From Geobacter argillaceus (GTDB lineage: Bacteria; Desulfobacterota; Desulfuromonadia; Geobacterales; DSM-12255), in contig NZ_VLLN01000020.1 of the NCBI RefSeq assembly GCF_007830735.1, positions 19,354 to 83,353 on the forward strand: DNA of 64,000 nt. The letters are read 5' to 3'. Shown one piece after another: positions 26,821 through 34,357 of this stretch. The stretch's first letter is position 1. Every line of letters starts with the position of its first letter. The notes beneath the pieces were generated by a model, which saw only the letters and a program-made list of their open reading frames with translations, did not search any database and was not told the origin of the DNA. The translations under genes and the position numbers were made by a program.

Positions 26821-27558
26821 TCAGGACGGAATCATTGCCGCAAACTCCCGTTCAACCTGCTTGGGGGCCTTCAACAACATGGCATGGACATGTTGAGACA
26901 TGGGGTCGGGGAAAATCTCTTCATCACCGTTCTCCAACCCAGCAAGAATTGCATCAGCAATCTGGTCCGGCGTTGCCTTGGGTATCTCCTGGCCGGCCGT
27001 CATTCGCGTATCCACCGGGCCGGGATAGACCCCGATCACCTTGATTCCCCGGGGAGCCAGTTCGGCGCGCACACCTTGCAGCAGGGAGTGGCCGGCCGCC
27101 TTTGAGGCGCAATAGGTGCCGTTGAGCGGCAGATTGACCAGGCCGATGATTGAGCTGATATTGACGATAGCCCCGTCGCCACGGGCGGCGATTATCGGTG
27201 CGAATGCACGGCACATGGCCAGGGTACCGAAGAAGTTGACTTCCATCTCCTCGTGAGCGCTTTCCATACCGGTTGGGCCCATGAACCACATGCAACGATT
27301 GACACCTGCGTTATTGACCAGCACATCCACGTCCTTGCAATACTTCGCAACGGCCTCCACACTTGCGGCATTGGTCACATCCAGCCGGACTGCGAAAAGC
27401 CTGTCGGGATCGAGACGAGCCAATTCCTCCACGGCGTTAGCGGTACGTGCTGCGGCATAGACCTTTGCCACCCCTTTGTCCAGCAATCTTTTGACCAGAG
27501 CCTTGCCGATGCCACCGTTGGCGCCGGTAACCAATACGGTTTTTCCTTTGAGATCCAT
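26821..27558 (-). CDS. Short-chain dehydrogenase/reductase
   Basis: A 245-aa classical SDR: Rossmann motif TVLVTGANGGIGKAL, NNAG (VDVLVNNAGVN), catalytic Ser in IVNISSIIGL, and YxxxK (GTYCASKAAGHS), then PGPVDTRM. It is an NAD(P)-dependent oxidoreductase of unknown substrate. GGAG lies seven bases before the ATG. It is downstream of the DUF1904 gene (137-base gap) and convergent with lysR, so it may be the end of the efflux transcript or an independent unit. Confidence 0.92.
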   Translation of the reverse strand: MDLKGKTVLVTGANGGIGKALVKRLLDKGVAKVYAAARTANAVEELARLDPDRLFAVRLDVTNAASVEAVAKYCKDVDVLVNNAGVNRCMWFMGPTGMESAHEEMEVNFFGTLAMCRAFAPIIAARGDGAIVNISSIIGLVNLPLNGTYCASKAAGHSLLQGVRAELAPRGIKVIGVYPGPVDTRMTAGQEIPKATPDQIADAILAGLENGDEEIFPDPMSQHVHAMLLKAPKQVEREFAAMIPS

Positions 27559-27695
27559 TATTGACTCCTTTTTTTATAAATTCGGAAACCTGCCCATTAA
27601 TAGGGTTAAAGGTCTCGATAACGGCACGAAACACTATGGAGTGAACTGGTTAGCTCCACGGTACCACAGTCCTCCACCCTTTTCAGCCATGATCT

Positions 27696-28034
27696 TCAGC
27701 TGCCGGGCAGCCAACTTATGTTCTTCAAGGGTGTTCCCTGCTTGTAATACAGGGAAGGGGTGAGCAGTATAAAGAAAATATGTGTATCCCCGTAACCGTC
27801 CCGGTTGAGGATGTCATGCATGGTTGACGCAATGACGTTATGCCTTTCCTGGGTCCTCGGGAACATTAATATCTCCAGCGAACGTGGCGTTGCCGTTATC
27901 TGGGTGATATTCAGAAGTTCGATCTTGACAATTTCCCGGGGGACTGCGGCGACACGGGAAAATTCCTCCACGAGCACGGGGCATTCTCTCCTCAAAAATT
28001 CCCCGTCAAATCCCTTGAATCTCAGGTAAGGCAT
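27696..28034 (-). CDS. DUF1904-family small protein
   Basis: A 112-aa protein that resembles DUF1904 (MPYLRFKGFDGEFLRRECPV at the N-terminus and FFILLTPSLYYKQGTPLKNI at the C-terminus). The tautomerase-like beta-alpha-beta pattern of this family is suggested by the N-terminal strand and the VPREIVKIELL segment. No catalytic role is known. It follows the HlyD gene by 52 bases with a GAGGAGA site, so it is probably in the efflux operon. Confidence 0.72.
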   Translation of the reverse strand: MPYLRFKGFDGEFLRRECPVLVEEFSRVAAVPREIVKIELLNITQITATPRSLEILMFPRTQERHNVIASTMHDILNRDGYGDTHIFFILLTPSLYYKQGTPLKNISWLPGS

Positions 28035-28086
28035 TGTGTTCTCTCCTCTCTACAAAAAGTATTCCCGGTGTTTTTGTAGCCTCAAT

Positions 28087-28977
28087 CTACGACGGCCACT
28101 TGCTGGATTGCTGTACCGGCGGTCGTGCGACTATCGTGCAGGTCATGCCCGCAACAAGGGGAACATTGTCCGGCAGGTGATCTATCCTGATCCGCACGGG
28201 AATCCGCTGGGCGAGCCGCACCCAGGTGAAAACCGGGTTGACGTCCGACAGGAGTTCCCTACCAGTCGGGTTGTCGTGATCGGTTATGCCTCGGCTGAAA
28301 CTCTCGACGTGTCCCTGGAGGGGCGAGGTAGTACCCATAAGCCTGATTTCGACCTGCTCGCCCTGATGCAGGAGATGAAGCTTCGTCTCCTCGAAATATC
28401 CGTAGACCCAGAACGAATTCTTGTCGATCAGGGCCAGATTGGCCGCCCCCGCCGTTGCAAAGTCGCCGGGATGAACGTTCAGATTGGCGATATAGCCGGC
28501 AACCGGCGCACGCACCTCGGTCCGGCGCAGGTTCAACGTGGCCGTCTCCACGGCGACCTCGGCCTCCTGATACGCCGCTGCGGCTGAATCGGCCTGAGAC
28601 ATGGCGTTCTCCCGACTTTCAGCGGACACGGCGATTCCATCCAGATTTGCCCGCCGTTCTGCTTCCTGCCGGCGCATGGTCATCACCGCCTTGCTGGCGG
28701 CAAGGCGGGCTTTTGCCTGGTCGAGGGCCAGGCGGTAGCGTTCCGGATCGACGACAAACAGCAGATCACCCTTGTGTACCAGCTGGTTGTCCTTGACCGA
28801 CACCCGCACGACGATACCGGAAACATCGGACGCGATATTGATTACGTCTGCGCGGACCTTGCCGTCTCGGGTCCAGGGCGAATTAATGTACTGTTGCCAC
28901 AATGTCCTGCTCAGCAGTGCGGCGGCGGCAACGATGGCTACGGTTATGACGAATTGAAGCAGATGCCTTATTTTCAT
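28087..28977 (-). CDS. HlyD-family periplasmic adaptor of an AaeAB-like efflux pump
   Basis: A 296-aa membrane-fusion protein: N-terminal TM anchor (LLQFVITVAIVAAAALLSR), WTRDGKVRADVINIASDVSG lipoyl half, a helical hairpin of about 80 residues (LDQAKARLAASKAVMTMRRQ...), second lipoyl half VRAPVAGYIANLNVHPGDFA, then beta-barrel (IDKNSFWVYGYFEETKLHLL). It links the inner-membrane FUSC protein to the outer-membrane channel. The layout matches AaeA/EmrA-type adaptors. It follows the DUF1656 gene by 37 bases. Confidence 0.93.
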   Translation of the reverse strand: MKIRHLLQFVITVAIVAAAALLSRTLWQQYINSPWTRDGKVRADVINIASDVSGIVVRVSVKDNQLVHKGDLLFVVDPERYRLALDQAKARLAASKAVMTMRRQEAERRANLDGIAVSAESRENAMSQADSAAAAYQEAEVAVETATLNLRRTEVRAPVAGYIANLNVHPGDFATAGAANLALIDKNSFWVYGYFEETKLHLLHQGEQVEIRLMGTTSPLQGHVESFSRGITDHDNPTGRELLSDVNPVFTWVRLAQRIPVRIRIDHLPDNVPLVAGMTCTIVARPPVQQSSKWPS

Positions 28978-29014
28978 AGGGACATTCCTTTAATGGTATA
29001 CGTGCCGATATCTG

Positions 29015-29215
29015 CTAGCGCAGCATAAACAGGCCGCAGAGGGCGAAAATGCAGAAAAATATCGAGACCCGGAACAGGGGCGGATGCCAGACGTGCCGAT
29101 AGACGCCGCATCGCCCCATGATTCTGTCAAGGGCCGTCTGGATGGCGGCGCTTGCAAGAAAGACGAGAAACATGGTCGGCATCAGTGCGTCAAGCAGCGA
29201 AAATTCACGCGGCAT
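29015..29215 (-). CDS. DUF1656 (AaeX-like) small inner-membrane protein
   Basis: A 66-aa protein with two hydrophobic helices (about residues 9-28 and 45-64) joined by a short basic loop; the start MPREFSLLDALMPTMFLVFL is typical of DUF1656. The family is nearly always found with FUSC and HlyD efflux genes. The start overlaps the FUSC stop by 11 bases. Its role is unknown, perhaps assembly of the pump. Confidence 0.88.
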   Translation of the reverse strand: MPREFSLLDALMPTMFLVFLASAAIQTALDRIMGRCGVYRHVWHPPLFRVSIFFCIFALCGLFMLR

Positions 29216-31391
29216 TGGCTATTTCCTCCGTGGTATTCTCGGGCAGACCGCCGGTGGCGGCTGCCAGGACTGTTTCGTCGTCAAGGAGTGCAATCCGCAT
29301 GAGATGCAGCGATGCCAGCAGACGGCGCAACGTATCCCTGTCATGGGGGGTATGGGATTCGAACTCCATTTCACGTTGGATCGAGTTAATGGCTAACGTT
29401 ACGCTGTCAAGGGTCGCCTCGCGGTGCCGGGCGGAAAGCCTGCGGAAAAGGCGCGCCGTTGAACGGATGCTTTCCTGCACCTGGTCCGACAACCAGGGTG
29501 GCATCTGCACCATAGCCGCGTCTTCACGCACATGGATAACTGCACGGCCAATCTCTCTGACCGAAAGAATCCAGGCCACAAGCCGCTGGTTCTGATCATC
29601 CGCCAGGTGCTTGGTTGACTCCATCTTGTGCAACAGGTCGTAGGTACCGCTTTCAAAACGGTTCAGAATGCCGGAAAGCGGATCAAGGCAGGCCATGACC
29701 ACCTGCCGGCGTATTTGTCCGGCCATACGGCGATTGAACCATGCGCCGGTGGCGGGTACCAGCGTCATGAATACCAGACCGGCTATGGCCGTGCCCAACA
29801 GCGATGCACTACCATCATTGATGAGCCCCACCGGGTTGAAAACCATGGGATTCGACGGCGAAAGCATTGCGAGGAAAAAGACAACGTACCCGGTGCCGAT
29901 GGCGACCCAGCGAGGATACGTGATGACATAGGACCCGATCATCAAAAAGGGGAGGAGCGCCATACTTAACAGCGTGAATCCGTCCAGCGACGGCATGATG
30001 AAACACGCAAACAGGAGTGCAAGGACATACCCTGTACCGTGCCCCATGATCATATGTCGAACGCCACGGTACTGATCCGGCGCGGATCCGAACAGAGCGC
30101 TTGTAACCGCCGCAAAGCTCAGGGCGCTGGCGCCATGGGGCCACGCAGTGGCAATCCAGAAAACGCTGATCAGAAGGATTGAGACAAAAGCCTTCCCTCC
30201 GGTGAGAAGGGCAGCCACCGGGTCGGTGTACGTTGCGAACTGGATGTCGTCGGGAGGTTTCGGCCCCTGCTCCTTGTCAGACAGGGTTGCGTATGTCCTT
30301 GTATACCCATGCAGCTCGTGCAGGAAACGGTGCAGGAGCTCAATCGCAGTCTCGAAATCAGCCCGGTTCTGGGCATCGTTTAAGGCGGGAACGTCTGCTC
30401 TGGCCTGCCTAACCTTTCGCGCAAGGACAGCCCGGAATGCGGCGATGCGGCGGGCTGCCACATGCGCTGCGTGGGAGCTTTGTGGAGTTGCTGCCGTAGG
30501 TTCGAGAACCAGGCCCAGCGAATCGTATATATCAGTGAGAACCTCTCCTGCGGGGAGGGCATTTTTGGTTAACCGATTCAAGAGTTGATGAAAGGAATAG
30601 AACGTGGTGGAAGCCGCCATGAACTCGCTATTGAGCTTTCGAAGCTTCAGGTCGCGGGAACGCACTTCCGGATCTTCCAGAAAAGCTGCATTGCGTATGG
30701 ATTCGAGGGCAAGCACATTGCCGACCAGCTTCATCTGCATGGCTTCCAGTTCGCCGGTGGCGGCCGTACCTGAAAGCGACCTGCGCACGAACGCCATGAA
30801 CTCCACATAGCGGTTTTGCACGTTGCTCGTTATCTGATCGGAGAGACGTAGCGGAAATATAATGTCGCTTACCACCCCGGCGCACAGGATGCCGAGCGTC
30901 ACTTCCGAGAGCCGGGTAACCGCAAGGGAAAAGGCTGCATTGGGCTGCGGTGCCGCCGACAACCCGGCAAGGGCAGCGGAATATCCGGCAAGGACGCATC
31001 CGTATGATTTGAAATCGCGGTAAAATGCGGCTCCAACGGTACAGAGCCCTACCCACAACGCCAAGCCGAGCAGGAATAACACCGGTTCCTGCGCAAACAG
31101 GCTGACGAGCAGTAGACTAACCATGACACCGGCCAGCGTACCGCCGATGCGATACACGCTTTTCGTCAGGATCATCCCCGTCTGCGGCCGCATGACGATA
31201 AAGACGGTGATCATCGCCAGCCGCGGCTGGTCGAGTTGGAACCGCATCGCCAGCCACAGGGCCAGAAGCGCTGCCAGGGCGGACTTGAAGACAAATATCC
31301 ATCGCCATCCTTCCGCTGTGCCCCAGGCAACGGCTTCCTGCTTCAGCGACGGCAGCCAGGGGGATGCGGCAGACGAAGGGAAAACACTCAT
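29205..31391 (-). CDS. FUSC-family inner-membrane efflux protein (AaeB-like)
   Basis: A 728-aa protein with two membrane blocks of about five to six helices each (residues about 30-185 and 405-555), each followed by a helical cytoplasmic region. This is the duplicated architecture of AaeB/YccS/FUSC proteins. Motifs include WRWIFVFKSALAALLALWLA, FIVMRPQTGMILTKSVYRIG and GTLAGVMVSLLLVS. AaeB exports aromatic carboxylic acids; the substrate here is inferred only by analogy. The start overlaps the NodT stop (ATGA) and the stop overlaps DUF1656, so the operon is tightly packed. Confidence 0.92.
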   Translation of the reverse strand: MSVFPSSAASPWLPSLKQEAVAWGTAEGWRWIFVFKSALAALLALWLAMRFQLDQPRLAMITVFIVMRPQTGMILTKSVYRIGGTLAGVMVSLLLVSLFAQEPVLFLLGLALWVGLCTVGAAFYRDFKSYGCVLAGYSAALAGLSAAPQPNAAFSLAVTRLSEVTLGILCAGVVSDIIFPLRLSDQITSNVQNRYVEFMAFVRRSLSGTAATGELEAMQMKLVGNVLALESIRNAAFLEDPEVRSRDLKLRKLNSEFMAASTTFYSFHQLLNRLTKNALPAGEVLTDIYDSLGLVLEPTAATPQSSHAAHVAARRIAAFRAVLARKVRQARADVPALNDAQNRADFETAIELLHRFLHELHGYTRTYATLSDKEQGPKPPDDIQFATYTDPVAALLTGGKAFVSILLISVFWIATAWPHGASALSFAAVTSALFGSAPDQYRGVRHMIMGHGTGYVLALLFACFIMPSLDGFTLLSMALLPFLMIGSYVITYPRWVAIGTGYVVFFLAMLSPSNPMVFNPVGLINDGSASLLGTAIAGLVFMTLVPATGAWFNRRMAGQIRRQVVMACLDPLSGILNRFESGTYDLLHKMESTKHLADDQNQRLVAWILSVREIGRAVIHVREDAAMVQMPPWLSDQVQESIRSTARLFRRLSARHREATLDSVTLAINSIQREMEFESHTPHDRDTLRRLLASLHLMRIALLDDETVLAAATGGLPENTTEEIANAA

Positions 31392-32845
31392 CGCGACCCC
31401 TCCGGTGCCGGTGGCGTTACCGGCGAGCCACCGCCCAATGCCTGCATCAGTGCGGCATATGCATCGAGAAAACGCGCCTCCACCTGCACTTTTCGTTGGG
31501 CCTCCAGGAGGGTCTGATTTTGCGCATTGAGAACATTCAGATACTCTGTAAGCCCTGTCCGGAAGCTCTTTAAGGCTATGTCATAGGCCCGATTGGCCAG
31601 GGAGTTCGATTCATTGACCTGGACACGCTGCTTTTCCAACGAGCGTAGTGTCACAACCTGGTCGGCGACGTTCTCCAGAGCCCGAATCAGGGTCTCGTTA
31701 TACGACTCGACCGCAATATCGTAGTCGGCGGTGGCGGCACCCAGTTGGCTCCGCAGCCGCCCCCCTTCGAAAACCGGCAGGGATATTGCCGGCCCGAACC
31801 CTGCTATCAGCGACCCCGGCGACAAAAATTGGGCAAAGCCGAGGGATTGCCACCCGGCAAACGCCGTCAGGTTGATGTTCGGGTAAAATTTTGCCTTGGC
31901 CACGTCTATTCCCTTGCCGGTAGCCTCCACCCTCCACCGCTGGGCCACCACATCGGGACGACGGCCCAGGAGCTCTGCCGGCAGGAAAGACGGTACCTGC
32001 ACCGGCACGTTGGAGGAAAGTGCAGGTGGGCGAATCTGCTCCCCATCGCCGGGTCCTTTGCCGGTAAGGGCACTCAACTGATTGTGCAACAACTCGATGG
32101 ACTCGGAAATCCTCTCAAGCTCGGCCCGTGCCGCAGGCAAGGGCGTTTCCGCCTGCCTCAGGTCGAGTTCGGTCGCAATCCCGGCCTTGAGCCGCTTTTG
32201 GGTTATATCGAGGATATCCTGCCGCTGTTTCAGTGTTGTCTGCGCTATATCCTTCAGCCTGCACTGGAGTGACAACTGGACATACACCCGGACCACCATT
32301 GTTTCGAGGGCGAGTTGAACTTCCTGTGCCTCGGCTGTTGAAACCTGAACGGAGCCCAGGGCGGCGGCAAGGGCACTTCGGTTCTTTCCCCAGAGATCGA
32401 AATCATACATAAAGTCGAGGGTTGCCACGTTATTCCAAGCCCAATTCCCCGCATAGGGAGCTTTGACGAATTGATGTTCGGTAAACTGCTGGCGGGTGAA
32501 GTCCGCATCGGCCTGGACTGACGGAAAGAGGGCCGACTTGGCAATACCGCTGAGCGCCATCACCTTCGCAACCCGTGCTTGGGCAATACGTATGGAGGGG
32601 TTCCCCGATGTTGCCTCCGCAACCAACCGGTTCAACTGCGGATCACCGTAGGCCTTCCACCACTCTTGCGACGGCCAGGGCGTCGCTTGGTGAGCTGTAG
32701 ATTTGAGTGCGCTGCCTGCGTTCAGTTTATTGGGATCAAGTCGGTGAGAATGGGTCGAAATGCTGCGTGGGAAGCTGGCACAACCGCCGAGGAAAAGCAT
32801 CAGCGCCAGGGAGAATAGTGCAATGTTTATTCGAGAGCTGAACAG
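31388..32845 (-). CDS. NodT-type outer-membrane efflux lipoprotein, probable CTG start
   Basis: An RND/MFS-type outer-membrane factor of 485 aa with two outer-membrane efflux repeats (PSQEWWKAYGDPQLNRLVAE, LPAELLGRRPDVVAQRWRVE, FAGWQSLGFAQFLSPGSLIA). The first ATG (32800) leaves only MLFLGGC before the lipobox, with no ribosome site. Fifteen codons upstream a CTG at 32845 has AGGAG six bases before it and gives (M)FSSRINIALFSLALMLF-LGGC, a proper lipoprotein signal. No ATG, GTG or TTG lies between this CTG and the in-frame stop upstream. It is the first pump gene, before FUSC, DUF1656 and HlyD. Confidence 0.85.
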   Translation of the reverse strand: MFSSRINIALFSLALMLFLGGCASFPRSISTHSHRLDPNKLNAGSALKSTAHQATPWPSQEWWKAYGDPQLNRLVAEATSGNPSIRIAQARVAKVMALSGIAKSALFPSVQADADFTRQQFTEHQFVKAPYAGNWAWNNVATLDFMYDFDLWGKNRSALAAALGSVQVSTAEAQEVQLALETMVVRVYVQLSLQCRLKDIAQTTLKQRQDILDITQKRLKAGIATELDLRQAETPLPAARAELERISESIELLHNQLSALTGKGPGDGEQIRPPALSSNVPVQVPSFLPAELLGRRPDVVAQRWRVEATGKGIDVAKAKFYPNINLTAFAGWQSLGFAQFLSPGSLIAGFGPAISLPVFEGGRLRSQLGAATADYDIAVESYNETLIRALENVADQVVTLRSLEKQRVQVNESNSLANRAYDIALKSFRTGLTEYLNVLNAQNQTLLEAQRKVQVEARFLDAYAALMQALGGGSPVTPPAPEGSR

Positions 32846-32939
32846 ACGTGTCTCCTGTATTTTTGTGTATGAGTATATGGCCGCTTACAAAACCATTACG
32901 TTTGAATGGAGATAGGTTGAATGGGTTATGAAAATGACA

Positions 32940-32975
32940 GTGGCCGGAGCCAGCGATGCTGGGAGTGCCGGCCAC
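32940..32975. terminator. GC-rich hairpin before the efflux operon
   Basis: Outer arms GTGGCCGG / CCGGCCAC with an inner CAGC-gat-GCTG stem. It separates the pseudogene and small gene upstream from the efflux operon. There is no T-tract, so its strength is uncertain. Confidence 0.5.
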
Positions 32976-32994
32976 ATGAAATATGTATTCCTTA

Positions 32995-33222
32995 TTAATT
33001 GACGGCCATAGAAGTGGAAATGAATTGATAGTCAGCCAGCCTTACTTCAAGCCGTTGTAATTCATCGGCTGTATAGGCCGAAGTTCCTTTGTTCAGTTCG
33101 TTTTGCAGCTTCGATATTATTTCCTGAATGCTGCATGTTCGATCACCACAGTTTTCGGAGTTTACCAGGAACAGGGGTTTTTGCCGGCTCCGGCCTTAAC
33201 GTCTGCTACAGATGCAACTACA
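32995..33222 (-). pseudogene. Truncated, frameshifted paralogue of the 92-aa secreted protein
   Basis: Reading the minus strand, the 3' part encodes LVNSENCGDRTCSIQEIISK and then LQNELNKGTSAYTADELQRL before a TAA at 32997-32995. This aligns with the protein at 7606-7884 (KNQC-LLASKNC-STEVNSIQ ... KGTKVYTADE) with identical Cys spacing. The upstream part (…DVKAGAGKNPC) is in another frame and runs into TAA; removing two bases after the TGT of KNPC restores the alignment. No start codon exists, because an in-frame TAA precedes the segment. It looks like a decayed gene, or one base-calling error on top of a lost 5' end. Confidence 0.65.
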
Positions 33223-33564
33223 CTAGTTACCGCTTAAAATCGTGAATTCGTATTTTTTTGCGACGGTATTAATCTTGTCCTTTAGCGAGTTAATTTCTGC
33301 CTCAAGCTGGGTTATTTTTCCCACATCAATTCCTTCATGCAAACCGCCTTCATAATCACGGTATGCATATTGTTTATTCAATTCTAATTCCTTTGTTTTC
33401 AGAGCGACACGAAGTGGCTCCGTCTCTTGGGTAAACTGGTTATATGCCTGTTTATCGACACTGTTAACCACAAGTATGCCTGGATTTGACGCTGATGCAG
33501 ATACTGAACTCACTGAAAATATTGCGAATGTCATTGCAATTCCGACGATCATGTTCTTTTTCAT
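33223..33564 (-). CDS. Small secreted helical protein near the efflux operon
   Basis: A 113-aa protein with a signal peptide (MKKNMIVGIAMTFAIFSVSS, cleavage near SASA). The mature part is charged and helical (YNQFTQETEPLRVALKTKEL, ITQLEAEINSLKDKINTVAK), resembling periplasmic Spy/CpxP/ZraP-like proteins in pattern only. There are no Cys or metal-binding motifs. GGAG precedes the ATG. It lies between the MarR gene and the efflux genes on the same strand; an envelope-stress role is a guess. Confidence 0.65.
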   Translation of the reverse strand: MKKNMIVGIAMTFAIFSVSSVSASASNPGILVVNSVDKQAYNQFTQETEPLRVALKTKELELNKQYAYRDYEGGLHEGIDVGKITQLEAEINSLKDKINTVAKKYEFTILSGN

Positions 33565-33743
33565 TTTACTTCTCCATGTAGTTTATTCTTAGCACAGCTA
33601 GTAAATATTTCTCACTGCTTGCTGCAGATCGCCGAGCAAGATCCTGACGGTCTCAAATCGGCTGGTTGAAGAATTTTGTAGATCGACTGCCAATACTATT
33701 ATGTAAATGTTCTCATGATGTTTTCTCCCTTCCCCTTGTTATG

Positions 33744-33804
33744 GTGACAATAGTTGCTACTACAAGTATTGAGGCAAGAGAAATGTTATAGCAATAATTG
33801 TCAC
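33744..33804. promoter_or_regulatory. Large inverted repeat, probable MarR operator pair
   Basis: GTGACAATAGTTGCTA (33744-33759) and TAGCAATAATTGTCAC (33789-33804) are inverted copies matching at 14 of 16 positions. Each has a CAA-N3-TTG core. The same ACAATAGTTG word occurs in the marR promoter at 34270. It lies between marR and the small gene heading to the efflux operon. Confidence 0.6.
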
Positions 33805-33825
33805 AACAGATTGTGTGCAAAAAAA

Positions 33826-34263
33826 TTACTCTAGATTTCGGGAAATAGTATCGAGCGTCCGTCGTAAGGCCTCAGAATCATTATCTGTCAAGCCATTGAA
33901 CATCTTCGCCTTTATGTGAAGCACCAATGGATTGCACTGTTCTACGCATCGTTTCCCTTCATCGGTCAGGTAGATCAGGTAGGCACGCCGGTCGTTGAGG
34001 GCATCAACGCGACGCACCAAGCCTTTCTTTTCGACCTTGTCGAGAATACGGGTCGTATTGGCCTGATCCTTGAAAATTTTATCTGCCAGTTCCTTCTGGC
34101 TGAGGCCGTCTTGTTCCCACAACCGGACCAAGACTACCAATTGTTCGGAGGTCATATTCAAGTGCTTGAGCTGTCTGCCAATCTGACACCTAAGCCGGTT
34201 AACCACCTTCACCAGCATAAAGTCCAAGGCGTTATCGAGTTTTTCTTCACGTATCCCTAACAT
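33826..34263 (-). CDS. MarR-family regulator of the efflux operon
   Basis: A 145-aa MarR protein: MTSEQLVVLVRLWEQDGLSQ, KELADKIFKDQANTTRILDK (recognition helix) and wing RRVDALNDRRAYLIYLTDEG. Ligand unknown. It is upstream of, and on the same strand as, the small secreted gene and efflux genes. Shared ACAATAGTTG sites in its own promoter and in the downstream gap indicate that it represses itself and the pump operon, as EmrR/MprA does in other bacteria. Confidence 0.92.
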   Translation of the reverse strand: MLGIREEKLDNALDFMLVKVVNRLRCQIGRQLKHLNMTSEQLVVLVRLWEQDGLSQKELADKIFKDQANTTRILDKVEKKGLVRRVDALNDRRAYLIYLTDEGKRCVEQCNPLVLHIKAKMFNGLTDNDSEALRRTLDTISRNLE

Positions 34264-34269
34264 GTTTAT

Positions 34270-34280
34270 ACAATAGTTGT
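34270..34280 (-). promoter_or_regulatory. MarR autoregulatory operator
   Basis: ACAATAGTTGT (arms ACAA/TTGT) lies seven bases upstream of the marR start and shares its core with the 33744 site. On the minus strand it overlaps a TATTGT/TATAAAC region that could be the -10. Confidence 0.5.
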
Positions 34281-34357
34281 TGCATCATGTATGTGTCAAG
34301 AAAAATATCTGAACAGCTGTTTCATGAATGGCCTCGCCTTTGAGTTTGTGTTTTAAT

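Noticed and set aside
31388..32800. ATG at 32800 as the NodT start
   Set aside because: It leaves an implausibly short uncharged signal and has no ribosome site; the CTG at 32845 fits better.
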